This document shows, one piece after another, positions 28,843 to 37,775 of a stretch of 64,000 bases of DNA. Numbering within the stretch: the first letter of the stretch is position 1; the number at the start of each line of letters is the position of its first letter. The notes beneath the pieces are model-generated. The model worked only from the letters and a program-made list of their open reading frames with translations, did no database searches and was not told where the DNA came from. Position numbers and translations under genes: made by a program. Source of the DNA: an uncultured Oscillospiraceae bacterium (GTDB lineage Bacteria; Bacillota; Clostridia; Oscillospirales; Ruminococcaceae); NCBI GenBank assembly GCA_934466475.1, contig CAKSLI010000002.1, forward strand, positions 124,001 to 188,000. Direction: 5' to 3'.

Positions 28843-30028
28843 ATTTCAGGAGTTCCTTAGCCGCCGCGCCAAGTATCTTCACGCCCTTTTCTATCTGCTC
28901 GTCAGTGGGAGTAGAATAGTTCAGGCGGAACGAATGCGATACAGCGTGTTCATCAGCGAGGAACGCATTTCCCGGCACTACCGCGACCTTGCGCTCTACG
29001 GCGCCCTTGCAGAATGCGTTCATGTCGTACTTATCCGGCAGGGTAGCCCAGATAAACAGCCCTCCCTGCGGGCGTGTAAAGCTTATGAACTCCGGAAGCT
29101 CAGCCGAGAGCCCGTCCAGCATGAGTCTGCACTTGTGGCGGTAAATAGCCCGGAGCTTTTTAAGGTGCTCGTCAAAGTCCACTGTGGTCAGGAATCTGTA
29201 CGTCAGCATCTGCGCCCAGATGTTAGTGTGCACCGTGCTGGTCTGGAGCCCTACGACAGCCTTCGCGGTTATCTCGGACGGACCGAGCAGATATCCCACG
29301 CGAAGCCCCGGCGCGAGCGTCTTTGAGAATGTTCCGCAGTAGAGCACGTTACCCTTGGTGTCCAGTTCCTTAATGGATTTCACGTCCTCGCCCTCAAAGC
29401 GGAGCGCTCCGTATGGGTTGTCCTCCAGTATGTACACGCCGTACTTCTCCGCGAGAGCAAGCATCTCCCTGCGGCGCTGGAGCGTTGTCGTCCTGCCGGT
29501 GGGGTTCTGGAAATTCGGGATAGTGTAGATGAATTTAGCCGTGGGATTCGCCCTGAGAGCTTCCTCCAGCTTTTCGGGTATCATTCCATCGTCGTCCATC
29601 GGAACTCCGACAAGCTTGACGCCGTAGCTCCTGAATGCGTTCAGCGAGCCAACGAAAGCCGGATCCTCGCAGATTATCACATCACCCTCGTTGCAGAGTA
29701 TCTTCGCTGTGGTCTCGATCGCCTGCTGTGCGCCGCTGGTGATTATCACCTGATCTCCGTCATGGAACAGATTCTTCTTTGTAAGGTCGTCCTTCAGCCA
29801 CTCGCGGAGCTTCGGGTAGCCCTCGGTGATGGAATACTGAAGCGCGTTTATCGGCTCCTCCCTGAAAATATCCGCGGACAGCTTAGCGATAACGTCAGTC
29901 GGGAATGCCTCCGGAGCTGGATTTCCGGCGGCAAAGCTGATGACCTCCGGGTCGGATGTGAACTTGAGTATCTCACGGATAGCAGACGGCTGGAGCCCTG
30001 AAACACGGTCAGAAAAAGGTTTAAGCAT
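28841..30028 (-). CDS. PLP-dependent aminotransferase, class I/II (LysN/MocR-like fold)
   Basis: A 395-residue fold-type I aminotransferase. ITSGAQQAIETT binds the cofactor phosphate region, IPNFQNPTGRT is the Asn/substrate loop, and the PLP Lys is in GTFSKTLAPGLRVGY. The family includes 2-aminoadipate, valine-pyruvate and aromatic aminotransferases; substrate cannot be set from sequence. There is no GntR-type DNA-binding domain, so it is not a MocR regulator. MITE copy B lies in its leader. Confidence 0.88.
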   Translation of the reverse strand: MLKPFSDRVSGLQPSAIREILKFTSDPEVISFAAGNPAPEAFPTDVIAKLSADIFREEPINALQYSITEGYPKLREWLKDDLTKKNLFHDGDQVIITSGAQQAIETTAKILCNEGDVIICEDPAFVGSLNAFRSYGVKLVGVPMDDDGMIPEKLEEALRANPTAKFIYTIPNFQNPTGRTTTLQRRREMLALAEKYGVYILEDNPYGALRFEGEDVKSIKELDTKGNVLYCGTFSKTLAPGLRVGYLLGPSEITAKAVVGLQTSTVHTNIWAQMLTYRFLTTVDFDEHLKKLRAIYRHKCRLMLDGLSAELPEFISFTRPQGGLFIWATLPDKYDMNAFCKGAVERKVAVVPGNAFLADEHAVSHSFRLNYSTPTDEQIEKGVKILGAAAKELLK

Positions 30029-30073
30029 GGTATATCTCCTGTCTGCGGCGCAGAGCCGCGATTTATTTTATAA

Positions 30074-30232
30074 GGTCACCTCTAAAAACCTTGTTTGAGT
30101 GAAAATGCGTATAGCACACCGCCTGCTTCAGAAAACCTCCTCGTAAGGCATACAGCCTTACTTCGTCGGCTTTCATCGCATTCGGCGCACTCTACCCATT
30201 TTCCCTTTTCAAACCGGTTTTTAGAGGTGACC
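30074..30232. mobile_element. MITE copy B, 159 bp (internally deleted)
   Basis: Perfect GGTCACCTCTAAAAACC / GGTTTTTAGAGGTGACC ends with ATAA target duplications at 30070-30073 and 30233-30236. Relative to copies A and D, about 70 internal bases are missing after CCGCCTGCTT, including the GCGACGGC hairpin; the GTAAGGC/GCCTTAC hairpin is kept. It lies between the predicted promoter and the start codon of the aminotransferase gene. Confidence 0.9.
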
Positions 30233-30275
30233 ATAATCTGCATTATGTGCAGTGACATTTTAACGCCCTGTGTTT

Positions 30276-30304
30276 ATTATACCACTAGCCGGACCTTATG
30301 TAAA
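30276..30304 (-). promoter_or_regulatory. Promoter of aminotransferase gene
   Basis: Minus-strand TTTACA and TATAAT, 17 bases apart. A transcript from here would include the whole of MITE copy B in its leader. Confidence 0.72.
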
Positions 30305-30337
30305 GATGTTTCCCCCGCATTTTGGCGATAATTGTTG

Positions 30338-30367
30338 TTGACAATCAGCGCTGTACTGTGCTATAAT
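30338..30367 (+). promoter_or_regulatory. Promoter of DUF389 gene
   Basis: TTGACA and TATAAT with an 18-base spacer, about 30 bases before the start codon. It is divergent from the aminotransferase promoter. Confidence 0.8.
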
Positions 30368-30398
30368 GTAGGAAATTATTACAAAAAGAGGTCAGAAA

Positions 30399-31856
30399 AT
30401 GAGCAAAGAAACCGAAAAAGCCGATGAGATAGACAAGGGCATACACAAGGAAATAAAGGAAAAGCGCACCGGAGTGCGGAAATTCATCAGCGATATGCTG
30501 AATATGCACGACGGCATGATGAGCTATGAGGCCATAGACGAAATGATGCTTGAAAACACCGTTATCCACGGTCCGAATATGTGGATACTGTGTCTGGCGG
30601 CGCTGATAGCTTCGATAGGACTCAACATGAACTCAACCGCCGTAATAATCGGCGCAATGCTGATCTCCCCGCTGATGAGCGGCATTATGACGATGGGCTA
30701 CTCCCTCGCCGTGCGCGACCTGCGTCTTCTGCGCAGGGCTCTGCTGAGATTCGGCACGCAGGTGTTGATAAGCCTGATAAGCTCCACCGTTTACTTCCTG
30801 ATAACGCCTATCGACACTCCCACAGCCGAGATGATAGCCCGCACCAGTCCCACGATATGGGACGTACTTATCGCCCTGTTCGGCGGTATCGCCGGCGCGA
30901 TAGGAAACACACGCGAGAAAAAGGGCAACGTCATTCCCGGCGTTGCGATAGCCACTGCGCTCATGCCGCCGCTGTGCACGGCAGGCTACGGAATCGCCTC
31001 AGGTCAGCCGTCATTCTTTCTTGGCGCGTTCTATCTGTTCCTGATAAATACGCTGTTCATCTCGCTTTCCACCATGATAGTCACTATGATGCTCCGCGTT
31101 CCCTATCACAGAAGCATGAGCGACAATCGCCAGAAAGCTATAAACCGCGGCGTTGCCGTGATCACGATAGTTGCCGCAGTACCAAGCGTTTTCTTCGGGG
31201 CTTCGACCGTATACGGCTCCATTATGGACAAGAATATTTCCAGCTACCTCAGCGGGGAATTTGTGTTCCCGAATACCTCCCTTGTAAAGAGCAGCGCGGA
31301 CAAGAACGCTAAAAGCATTTCCGTCAGCCTTGTTGGAACACCGATATCGGACGATGTTATCTCCATGCTGGAGCAGGAAATGCCAAAGTACGGACTGGAT
31401 GGCTACACCCTGAGCGTAACGCAGAACAGCGTTATCGACATGACCGATGCCGAGGACAGCACCGACAAGATAACGATAGCACTCCAGGAGAACCGTATAG
31501 AGGAGCTCCAGCAGCAGATATCCGCACAGGAAGAGGAGATATCCGGGCTGAAAGCTGAAAACTCCGGGCTAAAGGACGTTATCGACTACACCGCAGTTGC
31601 AGAAAAGGCAGCAAAGGTATTCCCGGAACTCAGCGATATACGCTGCGGCAGCACCTCCGGCACTGGCGGAGCCCACGCGATACTTCTCGCACAGACGCAG
31701 GTACAGCTTGACGAGGACGCACAGCAGCACATCAGGAACTGGCTCACCGCCGAAACAGGCAACTCCGAAGCGGAGCTCTACATAATCTACGATCCTCCGG
31801 AAACCGAAGAAGCGACTCTGGAATCCACTGCGGAAGCAACGGCTGAAGCCGAATAA
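30399..31856 (+). CDS. DUF389 membrane protein (TIGR00341-like)
   Basis: A 485-residue protein with a cytoplasmic N terminus, about six to seven membrane helices (about residues 65-290) and an extracytoplasmic-type C-terminal domain with a coiled coil (IEELQQQISAQEEEI region, about 368-392). MNSTAVIIGAMLISPLM, FGGIAGAIGNTR and GVAIATALMPPLCTAGYG are DUF389 signatures. The function is unknown. The Glu/Ala/Thr-rich tail ends close to repeat R3. Promoter and neighbours suggest a single-gene unit. Confidence 0.85.
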   Translation: MSKETEKADEIDKGIHKEIKEKRTGVRKFISDMLNMHDGMMSYEAIDEMMLENTVIHGPNMWILCLAALIASIGLNMNSTAVIIGAMLISPLMSGIMTMGYSLAVRDLRLLRRALLRFGTQVLISLISSTVYFLITPIDTPTAEMIARTSPTIWDVLIALFGGIAGAIGNTREKKGNVIPGVAIATALMPPLCTAGYGIASGQPSFFLGAFYLFLINTLFISLSTMIVTMMLRVPYHRSMSDNRQKAINRGVAVITIVAAVPSVFFGASTVYGSIMDKNISSYLSGEFVFPNTSLVKSSADKNAKSISVSLVGTPISDDVISMLEQEMPKYGLDGYTLSVTQNSVIDMTDAEDSTDKITIALQENRIEELQQQISAQEEEISGLKAENSGLKDVIDYTAVAEKAAKVFPELSDIRCGSTSGTGGAHAILLAQTQVQLDEDAQQHIRNWLTAETGNSEAELYIIYDPPETEEATLESTAEATAEAE

Positions 31857-31863
31857 AAAAACA

Positions 31864-32098
31864 GGGCGCCGAATTTTTCGGCACCTGAGACCGTCGAAAA
31901 ATCCACTAAAGGGGCTTTTCCGCCGAACATCCGCCCTGCGCGCACTCATTGTCGGCTTTGCCGACAATTCGCACACTTGTGCGGATAGAAGTATTTTTTG
32001 ACCCGGCAGAGCTGGGTCAAAAAATTGATTTCAAAGCCCGCTTCGCGGGCAAATTTGTTTTTTTCGACAAGCTGGGGCACCGAATTTTTCGGCGCCTG
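31864..32098. repeat. Terminator-nested structured repeat, copy R3
   Basis: A 24-base hairpin (GGGCGCCGAA...TTCGGCACC) at 31864-31887 recurs with two exchanged bases at 32075-32098, a 211-base period. The core between them has ATCCGC/GCGGAT closing, GTCGGC/GCCGAC, a TTTTTTGACCC/GGGTCAAAAAA hairpin and GCCCGC/GCGGGC, and GTCGAAAAA near its start can pair with TTTTTCGAC near its end. It lies between the convergent DUF389 and EAL genes. Confidence 0.85.
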
Positions 32099-32105
32099 TA
32101 TTATT

Positions 32106-35100
32106 TTATGCGTTCTGCGATTCGGAGGGTTCCTCCGGCTTGGCGGAAGCCGCGCTGTCTTCCCTGGAAGGTTCGGCTTCCTGCGGCTTTTCCGGAGCCT
32201 CCGGCTTATCTGCCGGGGCCGTTGTTTCCACATGGTGATGTGCCTGCTCCTGGGCTTCATAGCGCCTGAGCTGCTGCGCTGCGGCTCTTTCTTTCTTAGC
32301 CTTTATCTTGTCGAGGTCGTCATACCAGAGCTTCTCAAAATCGGAGATCGGCATGGGCTTCGCGAAATAATATCCCTGGACCATTGCACAGTGTATCTCC
32401 GTCAGGAATTCCACCTGCTCCCTTGTCTCAACGCCCTCGGAGATAACGTCCATGTCGAGGTTCTTTGCAAGGTCAACAACAGTGGAGATGACCGCGCGTC
32501 CTTTCTGGGTGTTCATGGTGTCGCTGAAGAATTCCTTGTCTATCTTAACCACGTCCACCGGCATATCCTTAAGCATATTCAGCGATGAATAACCGGAGCC
32601 GAAGTCGTCCAGCGACAGCTTGAAGCCTATCTCGTGAAGCTTGTGCATGATTTTCAGCAGCTTCTCGGCGTTCTCCGTGAAAACGCTCTCTGTGAGCTCC
32701 AGCTCAATATATTCATACGGGATATCGTATTTGTCCACTATCTCGCGCAGGCGCCAGATGTAGTCGTCATAGTTCAGGTGAAGCCTCGACTGGTTGACTG
32801 ATATAACGACCGGCTTTTTGCCCTCGTCTATCCAGTGGCGCATGGTGCGGCATACTTCTTCAAGTATAAAGAAGTCCAGCTCGACAACAAAGCCGTTCTT
32901 TTCGGCTATCGGGATAAAATCGCCGGGGGAGATGAATCCGAATTCCGGGCTGTTCCAGCGGATAAGCGCCTCCGCGCCCTCGATATTGCGGGAGCGCAGA
33001 CCGTACTTCGGCTGGAGATAGCACTGGAACTCGCGCTTTTTCAGCGCCGCAGGCATAATGCTCTCATAATCCTTCTCACGCAGCGCCTTGTCGCGTATCG
33101 AGCCATCGTAGAATGCTATTGAAGAGAAATGCGTTCCCTTTAACGTGCTCTTTGCTATCTTACAGCGGTCGAGAGCGGTGTTGATGTCTATTTCGTCCTT
33201 GTGGACCTCGTTCGCGCACTGACCAAGCCGGCAGATTCCCGCGCTGAATACAACGGGATACTTCACGAAAAGAGCGTTGCGGCGGTCGAATTCCTCAAAA
33301 ATATCGTTTATCCTGGTGCGCAGCTCAACATCGGAGCCGTCCTTTATCATCAGCGCAAAATTATCGTCAGTCAGGCGGGCGAATATCTCGTCGCTGCCCA
33401 TATTGTCAGAAACGGTCTTGTGCAGGCGGTCGAGCATCTTGTTGCCCTCGTCATAGCCAAGGCGGTCGTTGACATACTTGAACTTGTCGATATCAAACAG
33501 CACCACAGCCCAGTTATCCGGGGAGGAATGCTTCAGCAGCTTCTTCGCGTCCTCAAAGAACTTCGCCCGGCTCCTGCCTCCCGTGAGCTGGTCCGTATCC
33601 GCACCGCGGCGGCTGCGGAAAGAATTCACGCACATCAGGATGAACACAACGGCAAGTATCAGCAGAACGCCCGCTATTATCCACGCGAGATAGTCCTCAA
33701 CGAACTGGTTTGCGCCGGAGGATCTGCCGTTTCCGCCGATCGCCGAGGAATACGAAACGATAAGCGCGTCATTATCTCCATAGCATGAAACCGCCTTGCC
33801 AAGTATCCTGAAAAGCTCCGTCTGATTGTTCGGTACTGCGAAACATTCGGTGTGGAGCGCGGACTCCACCTCCAGCACGGTAAGACCGCTGTCCTCTGCG
33901 TTGAGCTGCGAAACAAGCTCGCCCGCCTCCGCAAATACAATGTCGGCTTCGCCGGCTGTGACCGCATTTATGCAGTCCCTCTCATTGTCGTAATGGAGCA
34001 CCTGCGCGCCGGGATATGTCACGGAAATATACTGCGAGATGTCGTCCTCAGTGGAGGGCACGGCAAATCTTGAACGCGTGCTGATAACGCTTCCGGGCTT
34101 TCCTGCGGCAGTCATCGGAATACGCGCATAGGGCGCGGTAATGCTGAATTCCGGGTAATCGGAAAGGCCGTCGGCATTAACGCCGCATATCGCCTGCACC
34201 TCCTCGTTCTGGAGCGCCGCGATGCAGTCGCTTAGCGTTGAGAACGGAACTATCCTGAACTTAAGGCCGCTTATTTTCTCGATATTCTCCAGCATGACCC
34301 GTGTAGGACCCGTGAGGGATTCAGCTGATTTATCCCAGCTGTCCATCATGCTGGACTGGAGATCATAGGCTATCCTTATCTGCTCGTTCTTTTCAATGTA
34401 GTGCTTCTCCGAACTCGACAGCGCATAGCGGAAGCTGCCGAACTGCGTGACATACTTGTCGAAAAGCTCGCTGGAAAAGCCGATATCTGTCGTAACAAGG
34501 CTTCCGACCGCGCCGTCAAGCTGACTCAGCAGAGCGCTGTTGCTGCCGGAGGCGAGGAAGTAGCAGTCATCGGTCGAGACCTGATATACTATCATCTCGT
34601 TTCCCCAGGTACGGAAGCAGTCCTTGGCAACAGCGTCTATCTTTCCGGACTCAAAATCACTGCGCATCTGCGTTTCTGTGTCGTATGCCACAAACTCCGC
34701 CTTGCGCACCTCTGAGCCTATAAACGCGCCGTTTACAAAGTACTTGCTGGAATCCTCCTTGAGATATCCGATGCGGCTGCCTTTCAGCGTTTCGTAATCC
34801 TGATAATCGATATCGCTGTCAGCCGGGATGTATACCGCCATGAATTTGCCGGTTATCGAAATGTCAGTAAGGGTCAGCTCCAGCGGAGAAGAGGGTCCCG
34901 CCGCGGAGGTCATCGCCTTCCAGGCGTTGAGCTCGCGCTCCGCCACGCAGGGAATAACGTCTATCTCGCCGTGCGCCAGCTTTGCGGCAAGCTCCGGCGC
35001 CGTTCCCTCTACATAAGTAAATGTAAGCCCTGTGCGCTTGTGCATCTCACGGAAGTAATCCACCGCAAATCCGCAGTATTTTCCGCCAACGGTCGTAATA

Positions 35101-35237
35101 CCGTAATCCGGATTCGCACCAACGACTACATTGCCGCTGTCGCCCTGCACGGCAAAAGAATTCAGCGGAACGATCGTCAGCGCCAGCAGCAGCGCCGCCG
35201 CCAGAGATATTATCCTGCCAGCATACTTCCTAAACAT
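32106..35237 (-). CDS. Periplasmic-sensor GGDEF-EAL protein, probable c-di-GMP phosphodiesterase
   Basis: A 1043-residue signalling protein. A signal segment is followed by two amino-acid-type solute-binding (SBP_bac_3) domains (about residues 36-270 and 285-510), one membrane helix (about 516-540), a GGDEF domain, an EAL domain and a Glu/Pro/Ala-rich tail. The GGDEF signature is degenerate (RLTDDNF), so cyclase activity is unlikely. The EAL domain keeps EALIRW, DDFGSGYSSL and EGVET, so c-di-GMP hydrolysis is likely. It probably links an external small ligand to c-di-GMP level. Confidence 0.92.
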   Translation of the reverse strand: MFRKYAGRIISLAAALLLALTIVPLNSFAVQGDSGNVVVGANPDYGITTVGGKYCGFAVDYFREMHKRTGLTFTYVEGTAPELAAKLAHGEIDVIPCVAERELNAWKAMTSAAGPSSPLELTLTDISITGKFMAVYIPADSDIDYQDYETLKGSRIGYLKEDSSKYFVNGAFIGSEVRKAEFVAYDTETQMRSDFESGKIDAVAKDCFRTWGNEMIVYQVSTDDCYFLASGSNSALLSQLDGAVGSLVTTDIGFSSELFDKYVTQFGSFRYALSSSEKHYIEKNEQIRIAYDLQSSMMDSWDKSAESLTGPTRVMLENIEKISGLKFRIVPFSTLSDCIAALQNEEVQAICGVNADGLSDYPEFSITAPYARIPMTAAGKPGSVISTRSRFAVPSTEDDISQYISVTYPGAQVLHYDNERDCINAVTAGEADIVFAEAGELVSQLNAEDSGLTVLEVESALHTECFAVPNNQTELFRILGKAVSCYGDNDALIVSYSSAIGGNGRSSGANQFVEDYLAWIIAGVLLILAVVFILMCVNSFRSRRGADTDQLTGGRSRAKFFEDAKKLLKHSSPDNWAVVLFDIDKFKYVNDRLGYDEGNKMLDRLHKTVSDNMGSDEIFARLTDDNFALMIKDGSDVELRTRINDIFEEFDRRNALFVKYPVVFSAGICRLGQCANEVHKDEIDINTALDRCKIAKSTLKGTHFSSIAFYDGSIRDKALREKDYESIMPAALKKREFQCYLQPKYGLRSRNIEGAEALIRWNSPEFGFISPGDFIPIAEKNGFVVELDFFILEEVCRTMRHWIDEGKKPVVISVNQSRLHLNYDDYIWRLREIVDKYDIPYEYIELELTESVFTENAEKLLKIMHKLHEIGFKLSLDDFGSGYSSLNMLKDMPVDVVKIDKEFFSDTMNTQKGRAVISTVVDLAKNLDMDVISEGVETREQVEFLTEIHCAMVQGYYFAKPMPISDFEKLWYDDLDKIKAKKERAAAQQLRRYEAQEQAHHHVETTAPADKPEAPEKPQEAEPSREDSAASAKPEEPSESQNA

Positions 35238-35329
35238 GAAGCACCTCCGATATGCCTTAAATCAGGCACAGACTTTTCGTATTTTTATAATTAGAAATTT
35301 TTGTAAAAGCTCATCATAACTCTTTTATC

Positions 35330-35358
35330 ATTATATCAAACTGTGTAACTTTTTTCAA
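35330..35358 (-). promoter_or_regulatory. Promoter of EAL gene
   Basis: Minus-strand TTGAAA and TATAAT with 17-base spacing, about 95 bases before the start codon. Confidence 0.78.
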
Positions 35359-35429
35359 GGGGCATTGTAATATTTTTTCATAGTACGCCAATATATTCAT
35401 CAAAAATTGTAGATTTTGCACAACAAATC

Positions 35430-35458
35430 TTGACTTTGAGCTGAAAATGTGCTATAAT
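35430..35458 (+). promoter_or_regulatory. Promoter of GH13 gene
   Basis: TTGACT and TATAAT with 17-base spacing. Transcription should begin near 35465, giving an 85-base leader. Confidence 0.8.
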
Positions 35459-35468
35459 AACCTCATGA

Positions 35469-35522
35469 ACCGACAAGCCGTCCGGGTAAGCGACATTTAT
35501 CGGATTACCCGGCTGTGCCGGT
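35469..35522 (+). promoter_or_regulatory. Large inverted repeat in GH13 leader
   Basis: CCGGGTAA (35482-35489) and TTACCCGG (35505-35512) pair perfectly; ACCG/CGGT and ACA/TGT extend the stem outward. It begins at about +5. It may be an operator or an RNA hairpin; there is no T-run after it. Confidence 0.55.
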
Positions 35523-35549
35523 CATCTGACAAAAAGGAGAACCACAAGC

Positions 35550-36872
35550 ATGAAATGGTATGAAAACGCAGTATTCTATCACATCTACCCTATCGGATAT
35601 TTAGGCTGCCCCAGGCAGAATGACTTCACCTCTGAGCCGACACACAAGATACTCAGGGTGATAGACGATATCCCTCATATAAAGGAACTCGGCTGCAACG
35701 CCATTTACTTCGGACCTGTGTTTGAATCCTCCGCCCACGGCTACGACACCGCGGATTACACCAAGATAGACCGCCGTATCGGCACCAACGAGGACTTCAA
35801 AAAGGTCTGCGACGCGCTCCACGAGAACGGAATAAAGGTCGTTGTTGACGGCGTATTCAACCATGTCGGCCGCGATTTCTGGGCATTTAAAGATGTCCGC
35901 GAGCACAAGCTCGGCAGCGCAAAGAAGGACTGGTTCCATGTGCGCGAGGGCAACGACGGCTACAACGATGGCTTCTGGTACGAGGGCTGGGAGGGTCACT
36001 ACGAGCTGGTAAAGCTCAACCTCTACAACCCGGAGGTAAAGCAGTACCTCAAGGACTGCATCACCGGCTGGAGGAACGAATTCGGAATTGACGGCCTGCG
36101 CCTTGACGTTGCGTACTGCCTCGACCTCAACTTCCTGAAGGAGCTTCACGGCCACTGCAAGTGGCTTTCTGAGGACTTCTTCCTGCTGGGAGAAACCCTC
36201 CACGGCGACTACAACAAGTGGATGAATCCCGAAATGCTGGACAGCGTTACCAACTATGAATGCTACAAGGGTCTGTTCTCCAGCTTCAACGAGATGAATA
36301 TGTTTGAGATAGCGCACTCCATCAACCGCCAGTTCGGAAGCGAGAACTGGTGTCTTTACAGGGGAAAGCACCTCTACACATTCGTAGACAACCACGATGT
36401 GAACCGTATCGCGACTATGCTTAAAACCAAGGAGCACCTGCCGCTCATCTACACGCTGATGTTCATGATGCCGGGAATCCCCGCAGTCTACTACGGAAGC
36501 GAGTTCGGCGTCACCGGAGACAAGAATCAGGGCGGCGATGACCAGCTCCGTCCGGAATTCGACCTCGAAAAGATGAAAAGCGAGGGAATCCGCGACCTCA
36601 CCGAGCACATCAGCAAACTTGCGGAAATCGAAAAGGAACACCCCGCAGCGGCGCTCGGCGACTACAAGCAGGTTCAGCTCACCAACAGGCAGTATGCGTT
36701 CTCCCGCAGCGCTGAGGGCGAAACGCTGCTCACCGTTATCAACGCGGACGCAAATCCGTTTACGTTCAACCTGAACATGGGCGGGGCAAAGGAAAACCTG
36801 CTCACAGGCGAAGAAATGGAGCTCGGCGGACTTACCCTCCCTGGCTTCACAAGCGCAGTCTTCAAGCTCTGA
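35550..36872 (+). CDS. GH13 alpha-amylase family glycoside hydrolase
   Basis: A 440-residue cytoplasmic enzyme (no signal peptide) acting on alpha-glucans or maltodextrins. The (beta/alpha)8 barrel has VVVDGVFNHVG (region I), GLRLDVAYC with the nucleophile Asp (II), FLLGETLHG with the acid Glu (III) and FVDNHDVNR (IV). Neopullulanase/cyclomaltodextrinase-like specificity is possible, but the N-terminal dimer domain of those enzymes is absent. A short all-beta C-terminal domain ends the protein. AAAAAGGAGAA precedes the start. It is a single-gene unit with a hairpin in its leader. Confidence 0.92.
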   Translation: MKWYENAVFYHIYPIGYLGCPRQNDFTSEPTHKILRVIDDIPHIKELGCNAIYFGPVFESSAHGYDTADYTKIDRRIGTNEDFKKVCDALHENGIKVVVDGVFNHVGRDFWAFKDVREHKLGSAKKDWFHVREGNDGYNDGFWYEGWEGHYELVKLNLYNPEVKQYLKDCITGWRNEFGIDGLRLDVAYCLDLNFLKELHGHCKWLSEDFFLLGETLHGDYNKWMNPEMLDSVTNYECYKGLFSSFNEMNMFEIAHSINRQFGSENWCLYRGKHLYTFVDNHDVNRIATMLKTKEHLPLIYTLMFMMPGIPAVYYGSEFGVTGDKNQGGDDQLRPEFDLEKMKSEGIRDLTEHISKLAEIEKEHPAAALGDYKQVQLTNRQYAFSRSAEGETLLTVINADANPFTFNLNMGGAKENLLTGEEMELGGLTLPGFTSAVFKL

Positions 36873-36888
36873 TAAATCCATGACAAGC

Positions 36889-36932
36889 AATACCGCCGGA
36901 ATGAATACGCACTCTCCCGGCGGTATTTTTCT
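36889..36932 (+). terminator. Terminator of GH13 gene
   Basis: AATACCGCCGG and CCGGCGGTATT form an 11-bp perfect stem, followed by TTTCT. Confidence 0.88.
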
Positions 36933-36965
36933 ACCCGTATCAGCTGACATTAAGGAGGTGCGGCA

Positions 36966-37775
36966 TTGAAGAGACCAGTTGCGATAATTTTGCTCATAAT
37001 CGGCGGAATACTTGCCTGCGGGCTTGGCACTCTTGGGCTGGCGGCGCCCTTTGTTCTCACGTCGGGACTTAATCTGCTGTGCTTTTTGTCCATTGCCGTA
37101 CATATCTTGGGGGCGTTCTTTATTCAGGGACTGTACCAGCGGCGCGGCTGGCTGAACAAATGGCAGTTCTGGCTGTGCACCGGGCTTCCCTCAATTATGA
37201 TAGGCGCAGCAATGCTGATCGTCGTCATGATCCTTGATAACGCAGGATACTTTCACGGCTTTTTCGCAGGATTAGGAGAATTTCTGATCTCCTTTGCCAT
37301 TCTCGTATATTCCGGGGTCTTCTTTGCCCTGCTTGGAATCGTGCTGCTGATAAAGCACGCAGTCTGCCGGAAAGACCGTATACCCGTGATACTCCTCGTC
37401 ATCGGTGGATCGCTTGCCTGCGCCATTGCCGCCGCATTATGCGCCGCGCTGATACTCGGAGCCTTGCCGTGGCTCTGGTTTTTATGCGCGGTCGTTCTCG
37501 CGGGGCATATCGCCGGGGCGGAGCTCCTCCAGCGGCTGTACCAGCGGCGCGGCTGGCTGAACGCGCTGAATTTCTGGGCGTACTCCGGGCTTCCCGCCTT
37601 TATAGTCGGGATAGTCCTTAAAATTGTCGATGTTTTACGCTCCGGAGCGTGGTATTTCACAGATGAGCTTGTATCCGTGGCGGCGGCACTGCTTATCATA
37701 TATCCTGCGGTTTTTCTCGCAGGATTCGGTATCTGGCTGCTGGGGAGCGCTCCCGCCCGAAAGGATAAATCATGA
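36966..37775 (+). CDS. Membrane protein with two internal repeats, unknown function
   Basis: A 269-residue hydrophobic protein that I do not recognise. Its halves are clearly related: QGLYQRRGWLNKWQFWLCTGLP (about residues 53-75) against QRLYQRRGWLNALNFWAYSGLP (about 190-212), and ILLIIGGILAC against ILLVIGGSLAC. Each half has four hydrophobic segments with a conserved YQRRGWLN loop between the second and third. It reads as a tandem duplication of a unit like the next protein. AAGGAGG precedes the start; TTG-type initiation was taken from position 36966. It overlaps the next gene by ATGA. Confidence 0.72.
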   Translation: MKRPVAIILLIIGGILACGLGTLGLAAPFVLTSGLNLLCFLSIAVHILGAFFIQGLYQRRGWLNKWQFWLCTGLPSIMIGAAMLIVVMILDNAGYFHGFFAGLGEFLISFAILVYSGVFFALLGIVLLIKHAVCRKDRIPVILLVIGGSLACAIAAALCAALILGALPWLWFLCAVVLAGHIAGAELLQRLYQRRGWLNALNFWAYSGLPAFIVGIVLKIVDVLRSGAWYFTDELVSVAAALLIIYPAVFLAGFGIWLLGSAPARKDKS

